A stretch of DNA of 63,988 bases from Ascoidea tarda (nom. inval.) (Eukaryota > Ascomycota > Saccharomycetes > Ascoideales > Ascoideaceae), in contig JAKTTS010000023.1 of the NCBI GenBank assembly GCA_030560485.1, positions 1 to 63,988 on the forward strand, given 5' to 3'. How positions within the stretch are numbered: the stretch's first letter is position 1; every line of letters starts with the position of its first letter. Positions 20,280 to 32,000 of this stretch are shown piece after piece. The position numbers were made by a program, and so were the translations under genes. The notes beneath the pieces were generated by a model, which was not told the origin of the DNA, did not search any database, and was given only the letters and a program-made list of their open reading frames with translations.

Positions 20280-21989
20280 ATGATAGATGAACCAAGACTA
20301 TTTGAATCGTTGGGAAAGAATCCCAATTTTATTGATCCAATAAAGAGAATCCATGATTCAGTTGGAACTGGATATTTTCAGAATTCATTGGCGATATACA
20401 ATTTAAAGAAAATTATGAATAGAATAACTGAATTGACTGGCTCAATTGAATGCCCTGAAAACTGTTTGGATGCTAGGATTGTTGATTTTGACCATGAGAT
20501 ATCAAGCAACTCTACCATATTAACATCAAACAATAGTCTAATCAAAGGTGCAGCATTCCCATTCAATAAATCTAAAAACAGTGGTGGCGATAAAGCTGTT
20601 AATGGTGTTTTACAATTGTTAGATGTTCTTAGCAAGTATGCGGATGAGATCCCACCATTTCAAGGGCCAAGAAGATATGGAAACTTAGCTGACAGAGATT
20701 GGCATAAAAGAGTCGCAAATAATATTGACAATTTATTGAAAGAGTTGTTAATTGAACCGTTTTATAAAGGGCCATCAACAAATACGTTTTTAATTGAAAT
20801 CAAATTTTATATATTAAACTCATTTGGATCCAAAATTAGACTAGATTATGGAACCGGACATGAGTTAAATTTCATTGCATTCATTGGTGGGTTATGGATG
20901 TGCGATGTGATTAAGAATGTTAAAGGAGTTGATTTTATTTTCATTTTTAGCAGATATTATGATTTGGTACGGAAGTTGATATTAAATTATACATTGGAGC
21001 CAGCAGGCAGTCATGGAGTTTGGGGATTAGATGATCATTTTCATTTTTCATATATTTTAGGAGCATCACAATTTGTTGGCAAGAACGAATTATTTGAAAA
21101 TGATAATGAGTTCAAAAAACCTATGATAATAAGAAAAGCAGATAATAACAACAGTAATAATAACAATAACAATAACAATAGTAAAGTGATACCAGAACCA
21201 TCAAGCTTCTTAGATTTAAAAGAATTGAGAAAATATCAAACCAAAAACTTGTTTTTTAATTCTATTTCATTTATTATTAAAGTTAAAAGAGGGGCATTTT
21301 GGGAACATTCCCCTATGCTATATGATATATCTGGAATTAAAACATGGAGGAAAATATTGAGAGGGCTAATGAAAATGTATTATGAAGAAGTGTTGGACAA
21401 GTTCCCTGTTATTCAGCATTTTTATTTTGGTGGGGTATTGTATCCTTGGATTGAGATCCATACAGGCAAGCTATTGCCAGAGAATATACCAGAGGAACTA
21501 TTGAGCAACAATGACAACTGCAACAAACAGGCTAAAAATGACTACAAAAACAATCATGAAGGATATGAAGATGAAAATCATAATCTACGAAAGATCCCTA
21601 TTGAGCTGAGATATAATAAAGACACACTAAATTCTAGCTTAGATTTCAGTCCAGTTACAGTCTTGCCAAACCTGGAGAATAATAATGGAAGTAGAAACAC
21701 AAATGACAGCAGCTATTCAAACTTAAGACGGCTATCAGTAAATTCAATTGAAAGCTACAAACATTTAATCAACACCTCCACGAGTCCTCCAAGATCGCCG
21801 ATAAACTTGGGCAGCATGGGCAGCATGGGAAACATGAACGCCAGCTCGCTTCACAAAAAGAGAGACATTAAAATCAATGGCTCCAGAGTCCGAGGCATGA
21901 ACAACAGAGGTAGTAGAGGCAGCACAGCAAGCAGAGAAAGATCCCAGCCAGAAGACACTGTCGTGACAAAAGCACCTTGGGCCAGGTAG
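20280..21989 (+). CDS. RRD1: PP2A activator / prolyl isomerase Rrd1 (PTPA family)
   Basis: The predicted protein has 569 residues. PTPA proteins bind and re-fold PP2A-type phosphatases and have peptidyl-prolyl isomerase activity; Rrd1 also acts in the rapamycin and stress response. The PTPA core (about 15-385) has PPFQGPRRYGNLADRDWH, RLDYGTGHELNF and LEPAGSHGVWGLDDHFHF. The opening FIDPIKRIHDS and FQNSLAIYNLKK matches Rrd1 more than Rrd2. A poly-Asn insert sits near 21150-21183. The C-terminal 180 residues are a long low-complexity tail ending in a Gly/Ser/Arg region that lies inside the GC island before RAD6. The start is the first in-frame ATG; an upstream in-frame TTG or a spliced 5' exon is not excluded. 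Confidence 0.9.
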   Translation: MIDEPRLFESLGKNPNFIDPIKRIHDSVGTGYFQNSLAIYNLKKIMNRITELTGSIECPENCLDARIVDFDHEISSNSTILTSNNSLIKGAAFPFNKSKNSGGDKAVNGVLQLLDVLSKYADEIPPFQGPRRYGNLADRDWHKRVANNIDNLLKELLIEPFYKGPSTNTFLIEIKFYILNSFGSKIRLDYGTGHELNFIAFIGGLWMCDVIKNVKGVDFIFIFSRYYDLVRKLILNYTLEPAGSHGVWGLDDHFHFSYILGASQFVGKNELFENDNEFKKPMIIRKADNNNSNNNNNNNNSKVIPEPSSFLDLKELRKYQTKNLFFNSISFIIKVKRGAFWEHSPMLYDISGIKTWRKILRGLMKMYYEEVLDKFPVIQHFYFGGVLYPWIEIHTGKLLPENIPEELLSNNDNCNKQAKNDYKNNHEGYEDENHNLRKIPIELRYNKDTLNSSLDFSPVTVLPNLENNNGSRNTNDSSYSNLRRLSVNSIESYKHLINTSTSPPRSPINLGSMGSMGNMNASSLHKKRDIKINGSRVRGMNNRGSRGSTASRERSQPEDTVVTKAPWAR

Positions 21990-22244
21990 CTGGAACATAC
22001 CAGCGCAGCGGTTCGGCGGCAAGCAACTGGGAGCTGTCGCAGTCCGGTGGAAAGCAGTGGCAAACCACGTGCGCCGGCTAGTGGCTGCGGTTGGTGGTGG
22101 ATTTGCCTCAGAGCTTCCTGTTTGGAAAATCACCACAGACCTCACAGACCTCAATCACCTCTCAGACTCCACAGTGTTGCCACTGCTATTCACTTTTGTT
22201 TTTGAGCCAACTCGTCAACTTCGTTTTCCACTTCTTCACCAACA
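21990..22244 (+). promoter_or_regulatory. RAD6 promoter (GC-rich island)
   Basis: The GC-rich patch begins inside the RRD1 tail (about 21780) and continues to about 22100, then gives way to a pyrimidine-rich leader. No other gene is visible. Confidence 0.45.
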
Positions 22245-22815
22245 ATGTCTACTCCGGCTAGAAGACGTCTCATGAGAGATTTCAAGGTATGTTGCCTGCT
22301 GGGTTATTTTTTTTTCTGTTTTTCGATAGTTACTAATCAATCCTGACAATTAGAGAATGCAAAGCGATCCCCCAGCTGGTTTGAATGCTTCTCCATTACC
22401 TGATAATGTTATGATATGGAATGCTGTTATCATTGGGCCAGCTGATACTCCATTTGAAGATGGTACTTTCAGATTGTCCTTGAAGTTCGATGAACAGTAC
22501 CCCAATAAACCCCCATCCGTGAAGTTTTTGTCCGAAATGTTTCACCCAAATGTCTACAATTCTGGTGAATTGTGTCTTGATATTTTACAAAATAGGTGGT
22601 CTCCTACCTATGATGTCTCCTCAATATTAACTTCTATCCAATCTTTATTAAATGATCCAAACATTGCTAGTCCTGCTAATGTTGAAGCTGCTAATCTTTA
22701 TAAAGATCATAGGTCTCAATACACCAAAAGAGTTAGACAAACAGTTGAAAAAAGCTGGGAGGAAGATATTGGATTGGACGATGATGTTGAAGATATATCT
22801 TCAGATTCTGAATAG
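22245..22815 (+). CDS. RAD6: Rad6 ubiquitin-conjugating enzyme (E2), one intron
   Basis: The spliced protein has 167 residues. Rad6 ubiquitinates PCNA with Rad18, histone H2B with Bre1 and N-degron substrates with Ubr1. Exon 1 (22245-22286) encodes [14 protein letters not shown], identical to Saccharomyces. The intron (22287-22353, 67 bp) has GTATGT, TACTAAT (22331-22337) and TAG. Exon 2 starts RMQSDPPAG. The catalytic Cys is C88 in [14 protein letters not shown]. The acidic tail found in Saccharomyces Rad6 is present but short (ending DISSDSE). Without the intron the protein would lack the N-terminal helix that binds Rad18 and Ubr1. Confidence 0.97.
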
Positions 22816-23437
22816 AATTGACATGCTTGTTTTATTTTATTTTATTTTATTTTCACTTGGATTTTTTTGTGAGTTATTGCCTTTTTTGTTTTTTGTTTTT
22901 TGTTTTCTTTGTTCTTAAAATTTGGAATTAAAAGCCTGAGTTGGAAATTTTTAAATTGTAAATTTTTCATTTTGTTATTGATTTTACATTTGATTGTTCA
23001 TTAATTCGTATTAATTTTTTTAGTCTTTTAGTCTTTTAATTTTTCAATTTTTCAATTTTTGTTTTTACTTTGACTTGTTTTTTCCTTGATTTGTTGACAA
23101 TTTGACTTTTTAGTGTATTTGGTTTTTATAATACTTGCATTTCTTCTTTTACTGTTTTATAACTCTTAATAATTTTTCTATCTTTTTCCTTTTTTCTTTT
23201 TTCTTTTTAATAGTTTAGTATTTTTTCATTATATCAATGAAAACAAAATACATGATGTATATACAAAGTGAAGAGAAAAATGAATATTTAAAAATTGATA
23301 ATAGAAACAAAATAATATTACTAAAACCCTAAATATAATTATATATAAATATATCAATTGAAAAAAAAAAAACCCCACTTGTAATTAAAACTGTAACCAA
23401 ATACTTGTAATTCATGACAGGATAAACATAAAACAAA
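22816..23437. other. Convergent RAD6 / PI31-like 3' regions
   Basis: Very AT-rich and T-rich on the plus strand, with a TTTTA pentamer run just after the RAD6 stop (about 22828-22851) and TTTTTTC runs near 23180. It fits two facing terminators. No gene is visible. Confidence 0.45.
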
Positions 23438-23950
23438 CTAAAAAGAGTTGCCGCCAAAGCCAAATCCACCAAATCCACCAGGTGCACCAGGCGGACCATT
23501 AAAACCATTATCAAAAGGTGTTGATCCAGGATAATTAGATCCGAATTTATTTTTATTAAACCTGCTATCATTTAGGGGAGGATTTGCTGGCAATCCTTGA
23601 CCAATTGAATTCAAATGATCACCTCCAGTCATTGGATCATCATATCGAGAGTTGAAAGGATGATTTGTATTTGCTTTGTTATTTTGTGGGTTGAATAGTG
23701 GATCATTTCGAGTGGGATACATTCCTCCAGATGATCCAGGACTGGAAAAATCAGATAAAGGATCTAAATATGGCTTCATATTGGGATATTTGCCAGTTGG
23801 AGGATTCAAATCTTGTTCACCTATTGAAAATGGTTTTACATTGCTTTTTTCTTGATTAATGTCGCTTTTTGGTGACTGCAACTGATATTCATCTTCGAAA
23901 CCTGGGGGAGCTTCAGGATTGGTTTCGGAAGAGTTTCTGCCTGAAGACAT
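23438..23950 (-). CDS. PI31/Fub1-like proteasome regulator, C-terminal domain only
   Basis: The predicted protein has 170 residues. PI31 (Fub1 in Saccharomyces) binds and regulates the 20S proteasome. The visible signatures belong to the C-terminal PI31 domain: PPGFEDEYQL near residue 13, IGEQDLNPP, and GGMYPTRNDPLF, followed by Gly/Pro/Asn-rich sequence and a FGGFGFGG end. The N-terminal FP domain of full PI31 is absent. The ATG at 23950 is followed by MSSGRNSSETN; upstream in-frame sequence is hydrophobic and looks like leader, with no spliced exon evident. It may be a diverged Fub1 or a separate short paralogue. Confidence 0.68.
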   Translation of the reverse strand: MSSGRNSSETNPEAPPGFEDEYQLQSPKSDINQEKSNVKPFSIGEQDLNPPTGKYPNMKPYLDPLSDFSSPGSSGGMYPTRNDPLFNPQNNKANTNHPFNSRYDDPMTGGDHLNSIGQGLPANPPLNDSRFNKNKFGSNYPGSTPFDNGFNGPPGAPGGFGGFGFGGNSF

Positions 23951-25176
23951 AGAAAAAAATAATGATAAACAGAGGATGAGATTGAAATTGAAATTTAAAC
24001 TAGAATCGAGGTTAAAAGTACAAGGAACATAAAAACAATATAAATTAGAAATTGATACTGATATTGATGTTAAAAGTGAAATCGAATTGAAAGTCAAACA
24101 GTTGATGATCAAATCGCAATCTTTAAACTATTAGGCAAATCGTCGAATTAGCTCTAGTAAGATCTGTTAGCAGATCAGAGAGATATAAATAACCTGGTTG
24201 ATGCAATTCAATAATATTATATATCTAGCTGTGATGATGATATATAAAACTGAGCTCTTTACCCCTTACTAAGACGTGATGATATCGCTTTTTGGCTCTG
24301 GAGATGGGATGGTTATGAGCCGGCTCGAAATTTGCGAGCCCTAGATTCTCAGGGCTCTAACGTTGTCGGTCTTGCTGAAATTGAAAAGTCACGTTTATTG
24401 TGCCGGACTTCCCCGAAACACGTCTTTCCAGATATATATACATTTGGATTATGGGGGATGTTGGAAATTGGTGGTATAATCAGGATTAAACGAGCACTTC
24501 AACCATAATATTTACCACAGTCACACCATTCAATTATCCAGAACCGATGAAAGGAAACAAATTACAATTGAACCAGTTGCTTTCAGCTGCAAAATAAAAT
24601 CATAGAAAAACTCGACGTGCTATTATCCTCTCTATTGTTGCAATATCATGGTGGTGTCAGTTATTTTGAATTTATTTTCTCAATATTTCCTTTAACTGTT
24701 TTTTGCGTTTTTGAAAGATCAAATATCCCAATTGTTAGAATCAGAACCGTTATTAGGACCAAAGCACTGATTAGACAGCTATTGTTTGTGGTTGCTGTAA
24801 AAAGATCAAAATGGGTTTAAAGATGAGTCTAAAGTGGTTATTTTCTTTACTAAGGGAGACTACGTGACAGACTACGTGACAAACTGCGTGACAGACTGCG
24901 TGAACTTTCTCATCGCAAACACGTATTTTTTGCTGCAATTTTTCCTTGCTTTATTTTGGTTTTTGAGCCTGATTCTCGCGTTTCTGCGCCACAAATCACT
25001 TTATTTGGACATCACTAGCCTTACGACTTTTACGTGAATTGCGATCAATGTTCAATTATTGGTGTTGGATTCATCTTTCTAACTTTTCTATCACTACTCT
25101 TAATCTTTTGTTTTTTTCTCGTTCACCTTTCATTTACTCTATTTATTATTTTGAATATATTTATTTTGGCTTAAAA
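23951..25176. promoter_or_regulatory. Divergent promoter, PI31-like gene and ISWI gene
   Basis: A 1.2-kb interval without a supported gene. About 24280-24380 is a GC-richer patch with nested inverted repeats (24317-24326 and 24336-24357). CAGCTG lies at 24584. A four-unit 12-bp array lies at 24858-24905, with further CGTGA/TCACG copies at 24388 and 25033. ORFs such as 24617-24820 and 24834-25037 are composition artefacts, the second one created by the array. Confidence 0.55.
24858..24905 (+). repeat. Four-unit 12-bp array with CGTGA cores
   Basis: Units are GACTACGTGACA, GACTACGTGACA, AACTGCGTGACA and GACTGCGTGAAC, head to tail without spacers. Each carries RCGTGA, a bZIP or bHLH half-site-like core. 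The array lies about 270-320 bp before the ISWI ATG and about 900 bp from the PI31-like ATG. Confidence 0.85.
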
Positions 25177-28100
25177 ATGACCATAAGCCCCGTCAAAACT
25201 GATCATGCTGGTGTCCAATTGTTAAATCAAAATAGTGATTCTTCTTTTGTTAAAATGATCGATCTACCTTCGACGCAAGACTTTGTTGAAATAAATCAAA
25301 GTGATTCTGAAATTTCAACTCAAGAACCAAAAAAAATTTACACCAATTCTAATTCCAATAATACCGCTACCAATCGTATTACTTCACCGATTAACACCAT
25401 CATTGCCACAACTAATGGCAAAAATAATGAAAAAGCTGCTGAGAATTTATTCTCAAAAAAAACTTTTCCTAAAGAATCAGAAGATTCTTTGACATTAAGA
25501 AACCAATCTAGAAGCCATTCTCCTACAAATTCTGAATATTCAAGCTCTGATTATAATTTAGCTAACTATGCAGGCTATAACATCGATTCAAAGTCAAATC
25601 AAGATAAGAAAAAAAAATACTTATTGTCTTATGCTCAGCTGAATAATACCCAACAAAATAAAATAATCCTTGAATCTCAGATTTACAAAAGATATACTTA
25701 CCTATTGTCGTTGACTAATTTGTTTAAACTTTTTTTTAACTCGAAAGCTGAAAAAGATGAAAATTTTAAAAAGTTGTTGAATACTGTGGATTTGAAAATC
25801 CAAAATGGTAAACGAAGAAGGAAAACTGAAAAGGAAGAGGATGCTGAGCTATTAAATGATGAAAAAAATGAGAGTACTTCTAATATCTTTGAATTCACTC
25901 AATCTCCTGGCTATATTAATGGTTTATTGCGTTCTTATCAAGTCCAGGGGTTGAACTGGTTAATTAATTTATACGAATACAATTTATCTGGAATTCTTGC
26001 TGATGAAATGGGTCTAGGCAAAACTTTACAAACCATTGCTTTATTGGGTTATTTAAGATACATAAAATGCATCGAAGGCCCTCATCTAATCATTGTACCG
26101 AAATCTACTTTGGATAATTGGTTTAGAGAATTCAAACAATGGACTCCACAAGTCAACGTTTTACTTTTAAACGGTGATAAACAAACAAGAGCGGATATAG
26201 TCAAGTCTAGATTATTGCCCTGTGATTTCGATGTCGTTGTGTCTTCATATGAGCTAGTTCTAAGAGAAAAAGCTGCTTTGAAAAAATTCAACTGGGAATA
26301 TGTAATTATTGATGAAGCTCATCGAATTAAAAATGAGAAAAGTTTACTATCCCAAGTAATTCGATTATTTACCTCCAAAAACAGATTATTAATCACTGGT
26401 ACTCCTCTACAAAATAATCTTCACGAGCTTTGGGCATTATTAAATTTTATATTACCCGATGTTTTTTCTGATTCTAATACATTTGATGAATGGTTTCAAA
26501 ATTCAAGCAATAACAGCGTCGCCAAAAATTCAGATGAGAGTCAAACAGAGATAAATAACTCGGAGGTTTTGAACACAGAAGAAGAAAAAAAAGTTAATCA
26601 ACAACGTTTATTAGTTCAACAACTACATAAAGTTCTTCAACCTTTTCTTTTACGTCGTATTAAAGCCGACGTTGAAACTTCTCTACTTCCCAAGAAAGAA
26701 CTTAACTTATACTTGAAAATGTCTGATATGCAGAAAACATGGTATAAAAAAATACTTGAAAAAGATTTTGACATTGTCAGTGGTGCAAAAGGTAATAAAA
26801 CGAGACTATTAAATGTTGTGATGCAGCTTAGAAAGTGTTGCAATCATCCTTATCTTTTTGAGGGTGCTGAGCCAGGTCCTCCTTTTACCACTGATGAACA
26901 TTTGGTATATAATTCTCATAAATTAAAGGTTTTAGACAAATTATTGAAAAAATTGAAAGAAGATGGTTCCAGAGTATTGATTTTTTCTCAAATGTCTAGA
27001 ATGCTAGATATTTTGGAGGATTATTGTTACTTAAGGAAATTTAACTACTGTCGAATCGATGGTCAAACTGAGCACTCTGATAGAATTAAGGCAATCGATG
27101 ATTACAATGCTCCTAATTCCGAAAAGTTTTTGTTTTTATTAACTACCAGAGCAGGTGGTTTAGGCATTAATTTAACTTCGGCAGATGTTGTAATTCTTTA
27201 TGATTCAGACTGGAATCCTCAAGCTGATTTACAAGCCATGGATAGAGCGCATAGAATTGGTCAAAAAAAACAGGTCAAAGTTTTTAGATTGGTTACAGAG
27301 AATGCTATTGAAGAAAAAGTATTAGAGAGAGCAACTCAAAAATTGAGATTGGATCAATTAGTTATTCAACAAGCCAGAAATTCTGGAGATCCATCCACGG
27401 CTTCCACTCAGCACAATAAGTCAACCACAAAAGATGAATTAATTTCAATGATTCAACATGGTGCACAAGATGTATTTGAATCTGCAGAAAAACTAACTCC
27501 CGTATCTGATATTGATATTGAAAATATACTAAAAAAATCAGAAGAAAAAACCAATGAATTAAATTCTAAATATGAAAAATTAGGATTGGATGATTTACAG
27601 AAATTTACTTCTGATTCTGCATATGAATGGGATGGTAAAGACTTCAAAAAAGTCATCCATCAAAAAATCAAAGGGCCTCTGAGAGCTTTCCAATGGATCA
27701 ACCCTTCTAAAAGAGAAAGAAAAGAGAATTATTCAGTTGACATGTACTATAGAGATGTTTTAAATAGCAACAGTGGCCGGCCTGCAAAAGAAAACAAAAT
27801 CAAAGCTCCAAAACAATACTCAATCTACGACCACCAATTTTATCCTCCTTTACTTCATGAGTTATTAGAGAAAGAGAGAAATTTTTATAAAAAACGAATC
27901 AATCATGAAGTAGCTTTAGCCGAAGGACCTCCAGCAACTTTTGAAAAAAGAAAAAATGAACAAGCTTTACAACAGTTAGCAATTAGAAATGCTGAACCAT
28001 TGACTGAAAATGAAGAAAAATTAAAAAATGAATTGCTTACACAAGGGTTTGATAACTGGTCAAGACGAGATTTCACAACCTTTATTCATTTGAGTGGAAA

Positions 28101-28848
28101 GCATGGAAGAACAAATTTGAAATCTATTGCAGCAGATTTTGAAGGCAAAAGCTATAAAGAAATCCTAGATTATAGTAAAAAGTTTTGGAACAATTTTACT
28201 TGCATAGATAACCATGATAAGTATATAAATCAAATTGAGGTTGGTGAAGAAAAACTAGAAAAAATCAAGTTACAAGAGAAAGCTCTTATTCGGAAAGTTG
28301 AGAGTTATCATATTCCATTGTTTGAATTAAAGTTATTATTCCCTCCTAAAACAGCTAGTAAAAAGTTATTCAGTGAAGACGAAGATAGGTTTTTAATTTT
28401 AATGTTGTATAAATACGGAATTTCTACAGAAGATTTATATGATAGAATCAGAAAAGAAATTCGAAAATCGCCCATTTTTGCTTTTGATTTTTTTCTTAAA
28501 AGTAGGAATAATAATGAATTATCAAGAAGATGTCAAACACTATTATCTTGTTTAGTGAAAGAACACGAGTCAGAAGAAAATCAAAGAATCAAAATAAAAA
28601 CAAAAGCAAAAGGAAAAGCAAAAGCAAATTCAAAAGCATCAGCAGAAAAAGTTTTGCCTTCTAATGGTTCTAGGAAACGAAAAACATCAATTGATGATGA
28701 TTTGTCATTACCAAAGAGCAAAAAACCGTTTGTGAACAAAAGATCAACCAATGGCTTAAAACTAAGCAGTAATGGAAATGGGATACCCACAAATAGGAAG
28801 CCTACAATCAAAGTGAGAGGAAGAAAAAGAAAGAATTTTATAAAATAA
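25177..28848 (+). CDS. ISW1/ISW2: ISWI-family chromatin remodelling ATPase (Isw1/Isw2)
   Basis: The predicted protein has 1223 residues. ISWI ATPases slide and space nucleosomes in the nucleus. The ATG at 25177 ([12 protein letters not shown]) is preferred to one at 25048, which would add a hydrophobic leader-like stretch. A disordered N-terminus with acidic and Asn-rich parts spans about 1-200. The SNF2 ATPase follows with DEMGLGKT, the DEAH box ([12 protein letters not shown]), [11 protein letters not shown] and the helicase C motifs [17 protein letters not shown] and [23 protein letters not shown] marks the HAND region. SANT and SLIDE lie about 940-1130, with [18 protein letters not shown] and [14 protein letters not shown]. 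The C-terminus is Lys/Arg-rich and NLS-like. The HAND-SANT-SLIDE order excludes SWI2 and CHD types; the HSS residues lean to Isw2. Confidence 0.95.
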   Translation: MTISPVKTDHAGVQLLNQNSDSSFVKMIDLPSTQDFVEINQSDSEISTQEPKKIYTNSNSNNTATNRITSPINTIIATTNGKNNEKAAENLFSKKTFPKESEDSLTLRNQSRSHSPTNSEYSSSDYNLANYAGYNIDSKSNQDKKKKYLLSYAQLNNTQQNKIILESQIYKRYTYLLSLTNLFKLFFNSKAEKDENFKKLLNTVDLKIQNGKRRRKTEKEEDAELLNDEKNESTSNIFEFTQSPGYINGLLRSYQVQGLNWLINLYEYNLSGILADEMGLGKTLQTIALLGYLRYIKCIEGPHLIIVPKSTLDNWFREFKQWTPQVNVLLLNGDKQTRADIVKSRLLPCDFDVVVSSYELVLREKAALKKFNWEYVIIDEAHRIKNEKSLLSQVIRLFTSKNRLLITGTPLQNNLHELWALLNFILPDVFSDSNTFDEWFQNSSNNSVAKNSDESQTEINNSEVLNTEEEKKVNQQRLLVQQLHKVLQPFLLRRIKADVETSLLPKKELNLYLKMSDMQKTWYKKILEKDFDIVSGAKGNKTRLLNVVMQLRKCCNHPYLFEGAEPGPPFTTDEHLVYNSHKLKVLDKLLKKLKEDGSRVLIFSQMSRMLDILEDYCYLRKFNYCRIDGQTEHSDRIKAIDDYNAPNSEKFLFLLTTRAGGLGINLTSADVVILYDSDWNPQADLQAMDRAHRIGQKKQVKVFRLVTENAIEEKVLERATQKLRLDQLVIQQARNSGDPSTASTQHNKSTTKDELISMIQHGAQDVFESAEKLTPVSDIDIENILKKSEEKTNELNSKYEKLGLDDLQKFTSDSAYEWDGKDFKKVIHQKIKGPLRAFQWINPSKRERKENYSVDMYYRDVLNSNSGRPAKENKIKAPKQYSIYDHQFYPPLLHELLEKERNFYKKRINHEVALAEGPPATFEKRKNEQALQQLAIRNAEPLTENEEKLKNELLTQGFDNWSRRDFTTFIHLSGKHGRTNLKSIAADFEGKSYKEILDYSKKFWNNFTCIDNHDKYINQIEVGEEKLEKIKLQEKALIRKVESYHIPLFELKLLFPPKTASKKLFSEDEDRFLILMLYKYGISTEDLYDRIRKEIRKSPIFAFDFFLKSRNNNELSRRCQTLLSCLVKEHESEENQRIKIKTKAKGKAKANSKASAEKVLPSNGSRKRKTSIDDDLSLPKSKKPFVNKRSTNGLKLSSNGNGIPTNRKPTIKVRGRKRKNFIK

Positions 28849-29009
28849 AAATTTTATCCCTTTGTTTTTTATGAAAACTATTAAAATAGATATAAACCTA
28901 CCAATTTGCATGAAAAAATCAGTAATCAGCCAAAGTATATATTGTATATTAATAAACACTATAAAAGTTTCTATAAGACATTAAAAAATACATGAAAAAA
29001 TACTTGTTT
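28849..29009. other. Short convergent spacer, ISWI / INP52
   Basis: 161 bp of AT-rich sequence hold both 3' ends. No other feature is visible. Confidence 0.3.
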
Positions 29010-32000
29010 TTAATATGGAGTTGTTTGTGAAACTCGAAGATGATCGGGCTTCTTTGGAACTATCGGTGCGACTTTCGTAGATGTATTTCCAGGTTTATTA
29101 AATTGAGGATCTGATAAATTATTTGCTTTGAGATTTTGTTTTTTAACTGGGATTAAAGGAGCACTGTTCATTCCCAATTGATTAATAAAAACTGGATTTT
29201 TCGAATCGATGTTTTTATTGATCTCAATGGAGGAATTACTAGTCGAACTTTGAACTCTTGAAATGCTGTTATTTCCTTTATGGGATTCATCAAGAGTATC
29301 ATTAGATGATTGTGCTGATGGTTTTGATGAAATCCTGTGAAAAAATTCTGTGCTTTGAGACAAAGATTGAAAAGTTGGAGCACCATTTGAGTTATTTGTT
29401 GGTTTAGCGATTTTGCTACTGATTTTAGAACTATTGGAACTAGTTTGTTCTCCTTGTTTTTTAGTGGGAACTGGTGGTTTTGAAGAAATGCGTTTGGGCT
29501 GTAAAATCATATCAGAATAACCAGGAGGAAGGTTTTTGCGTGGAGCTGGCGGAGCAGGTGTTGAATTTTTGCTTTCATTTGATGGTAGAGATGGAACTCC
29601 AAAACTGTTAAGAGTAGAGGTTCGGGTAGGTATCTTAGGTGCAATTTCTTCGTCAGAAGAAAGTTCTGATTGTGATTGAAAACTAGATATAGAAATCAAT
29701 TCTGAACTTTGAGCACCGTTTTTATCCAAGGTATCTTTTTTGACGCTAGAGGCACTTGATAAGGCACTTTTGTTATCAGTATAAGTTTGTGGGAGTCTAG
29801 TGTCATAAGTGAACGACTTTTTGTTCAATGATGGAGATAGCGAGTTCTTTCTACTTTCAATAGAAGTATTTGTTTTCTTTATTTGAACGATATTATTTGG
29901 AGCGTCCAAACCTTCTAAATCAATGAGCAAGTCATTGTTGTTGCTTTGGTGAATTACTCTGTATTTTTCGTATAGTTCCTTTGAAAATTTTTCTCTTAGC
30001 TCGTAGTTTACCACTTTGGCTGTAGCCTTGAATGCTGCAAACACAGGTTTATGATCGGAAAACATAACTGTTGGAATGGAATTATAAGCCAATGGTTTTA
30101 AGGCACTACCTCTGTATAAAACTCTATCTGTCCAAGATGGTACTCTCTGTTTTTCCGAAGTATCATACCTATTAGTGTTATTATCAAATTTATAAGTTGG
30201 TCTGAATTTGATTTCCATTTCATCGAAATTTCTAAAAGCTCCATTTTTGTCGATTTCAGCTAGCAATTGATCATAGTTCAAGAGATGCTCAAAGTTGTCA
30301 TTTTCCTCATCTTCTAGTCTTCCCCTGACTTCGAAATTGTCCAACTCAACTCTATAATTTAAATCACCTAGCCAAATTATAGCTTCATGATTAAATATTG
30401 ATTGATTTTTAGTAAATTTCAAGCTGTGTACTATCATCAGGTAATCATCATTGCGGTCTTTAACGTTTAATCTTCCAGCAGCAAGATGAGAATTGATAAA
30501 GCAAAAGCTTGTGGAGCCATAGTTGAATCTAATTGCAACAGCACCTTTATTTCCCGAAATTCCCATTAAACCAGTCTTTTTATTTGAACCTTCAACTCTT
30601 TTGATGTTTTCGACTTTGCTTGTTTTTAGAAAAAATAGGAAAATCAACGAAGACATTTGCTCTGCTCTTATAAGAGAAAATTTGATTCCCTTATCTTCAC
30701 CGTATTTATTCAAAACGTCACCAATAATATCTTGCCAAACAATTGACTGGGAATTGTCACTGTTCAAGATACTTGCGGCATTTAATTCAATAACTTCCTG
30801 GAAGCCTATGATAAATATATCTGGGATAAATTTGTCTTTAATTGGAAATAACCATTCAATAAAATGCAAAGGATCATCCTCATTTAATAGTTTACTAAAA
30901 TTTGGAGTCAATCCGTTGACATTGAACGTGCCAACAAAAATATTCAAGTTTTCAAAAGTTGTAAACTTGGATTCAATTTTGGATAATTCATCATTAACAT
31001 AGTCAGCTATAGGATCGAATAAATGAACAGGACTTTGTTCTGCTAATCTTCCTAATAATGTGTCAATAGTTAATTGCCTGCCTTTATCAACAAAATTGTT
31101 AATGTACATTCTGCTGACAGATTTTGTTGCATCAGATAAGGCTAAACTTAAGGACATTTTGCCAGATCTTGAAAATGAAGACTTCAAAGCATTTGTGCCG
31201 GTATATATTTGAGAAATTTGATCACCATTATCGGCCCATAGTACATTGTGTTTCTTAAAAAAATCAAACTCACTGGGCAAAACTAGTTTATAATCATCTA
31301 GAATCATGTCAAGTATTGCATTTGATATTACTTGTTGGATTAAATTTGTTCTATCGAGGCAATCAAGACAGTTTGTTCTAAATGCGCCCTTTTGTCTTGA
31401 TAAAGTTTGTTGTTGAGTCAAGTCATAGGAAAAATAACCAAAAAGATACATGTTATTTTTAATCAATGGGATAACTCTCTTGGCCATTTGGTAGCCCTGA
31501 GTTTTTGTTTCTTGATGAAAATCAAAGTTACAATAGTCGACTGGCTGTTGATTTTTATTTAAGTTATTCAAATAATGAATTAATTTCGAAAAGCTTTTGG
31601 ACAAGGGAACTTCAGATGTTTTTGACTTGGATAGAAGATTGACAACATGAATGGAGCCATAGTTTTGCATTAGATCCTCGAAATGTTTCAAGAAAATAGG
31701 GGTAGTTGCTTCTAAGGATCTAGTTATTTGAACCTTTGGAGTGGATAGGTTTAAGGATTGTGTTTCTTGCTCCCAAAACAAAGGGATTGAGCCTCTGATC
31801 TGAACAAAAGAAAACACTATATGGTCTAGTAAATGCAAGATTATCTCAGTTTCAACGAAATTTGCGACATTAGAGTCATCGTCAACACCTCTTGCATTGT
31901 ATCTTGTACCTGCTCTTTTCCAGCTTTGTTTTGAAATTAAAGTTAAGTCAGCCTTATACTGTTTAATATTTGATTGGAATGTTTTTGCAAAACCCCTTAT

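Noticed and set aside
24270-24385. Box C/D snoRNA-like spacing (GTGATGA ... CTGA)
   Set aside because: No terminal stem and no internal D'/C' pair, so the motifs are not enough.
24834-25037. ORF with repeated Val-Thr-Asp-Tyr/Cys
   Set aside because: The repeat is a by-product of the 12-bp DNA array.
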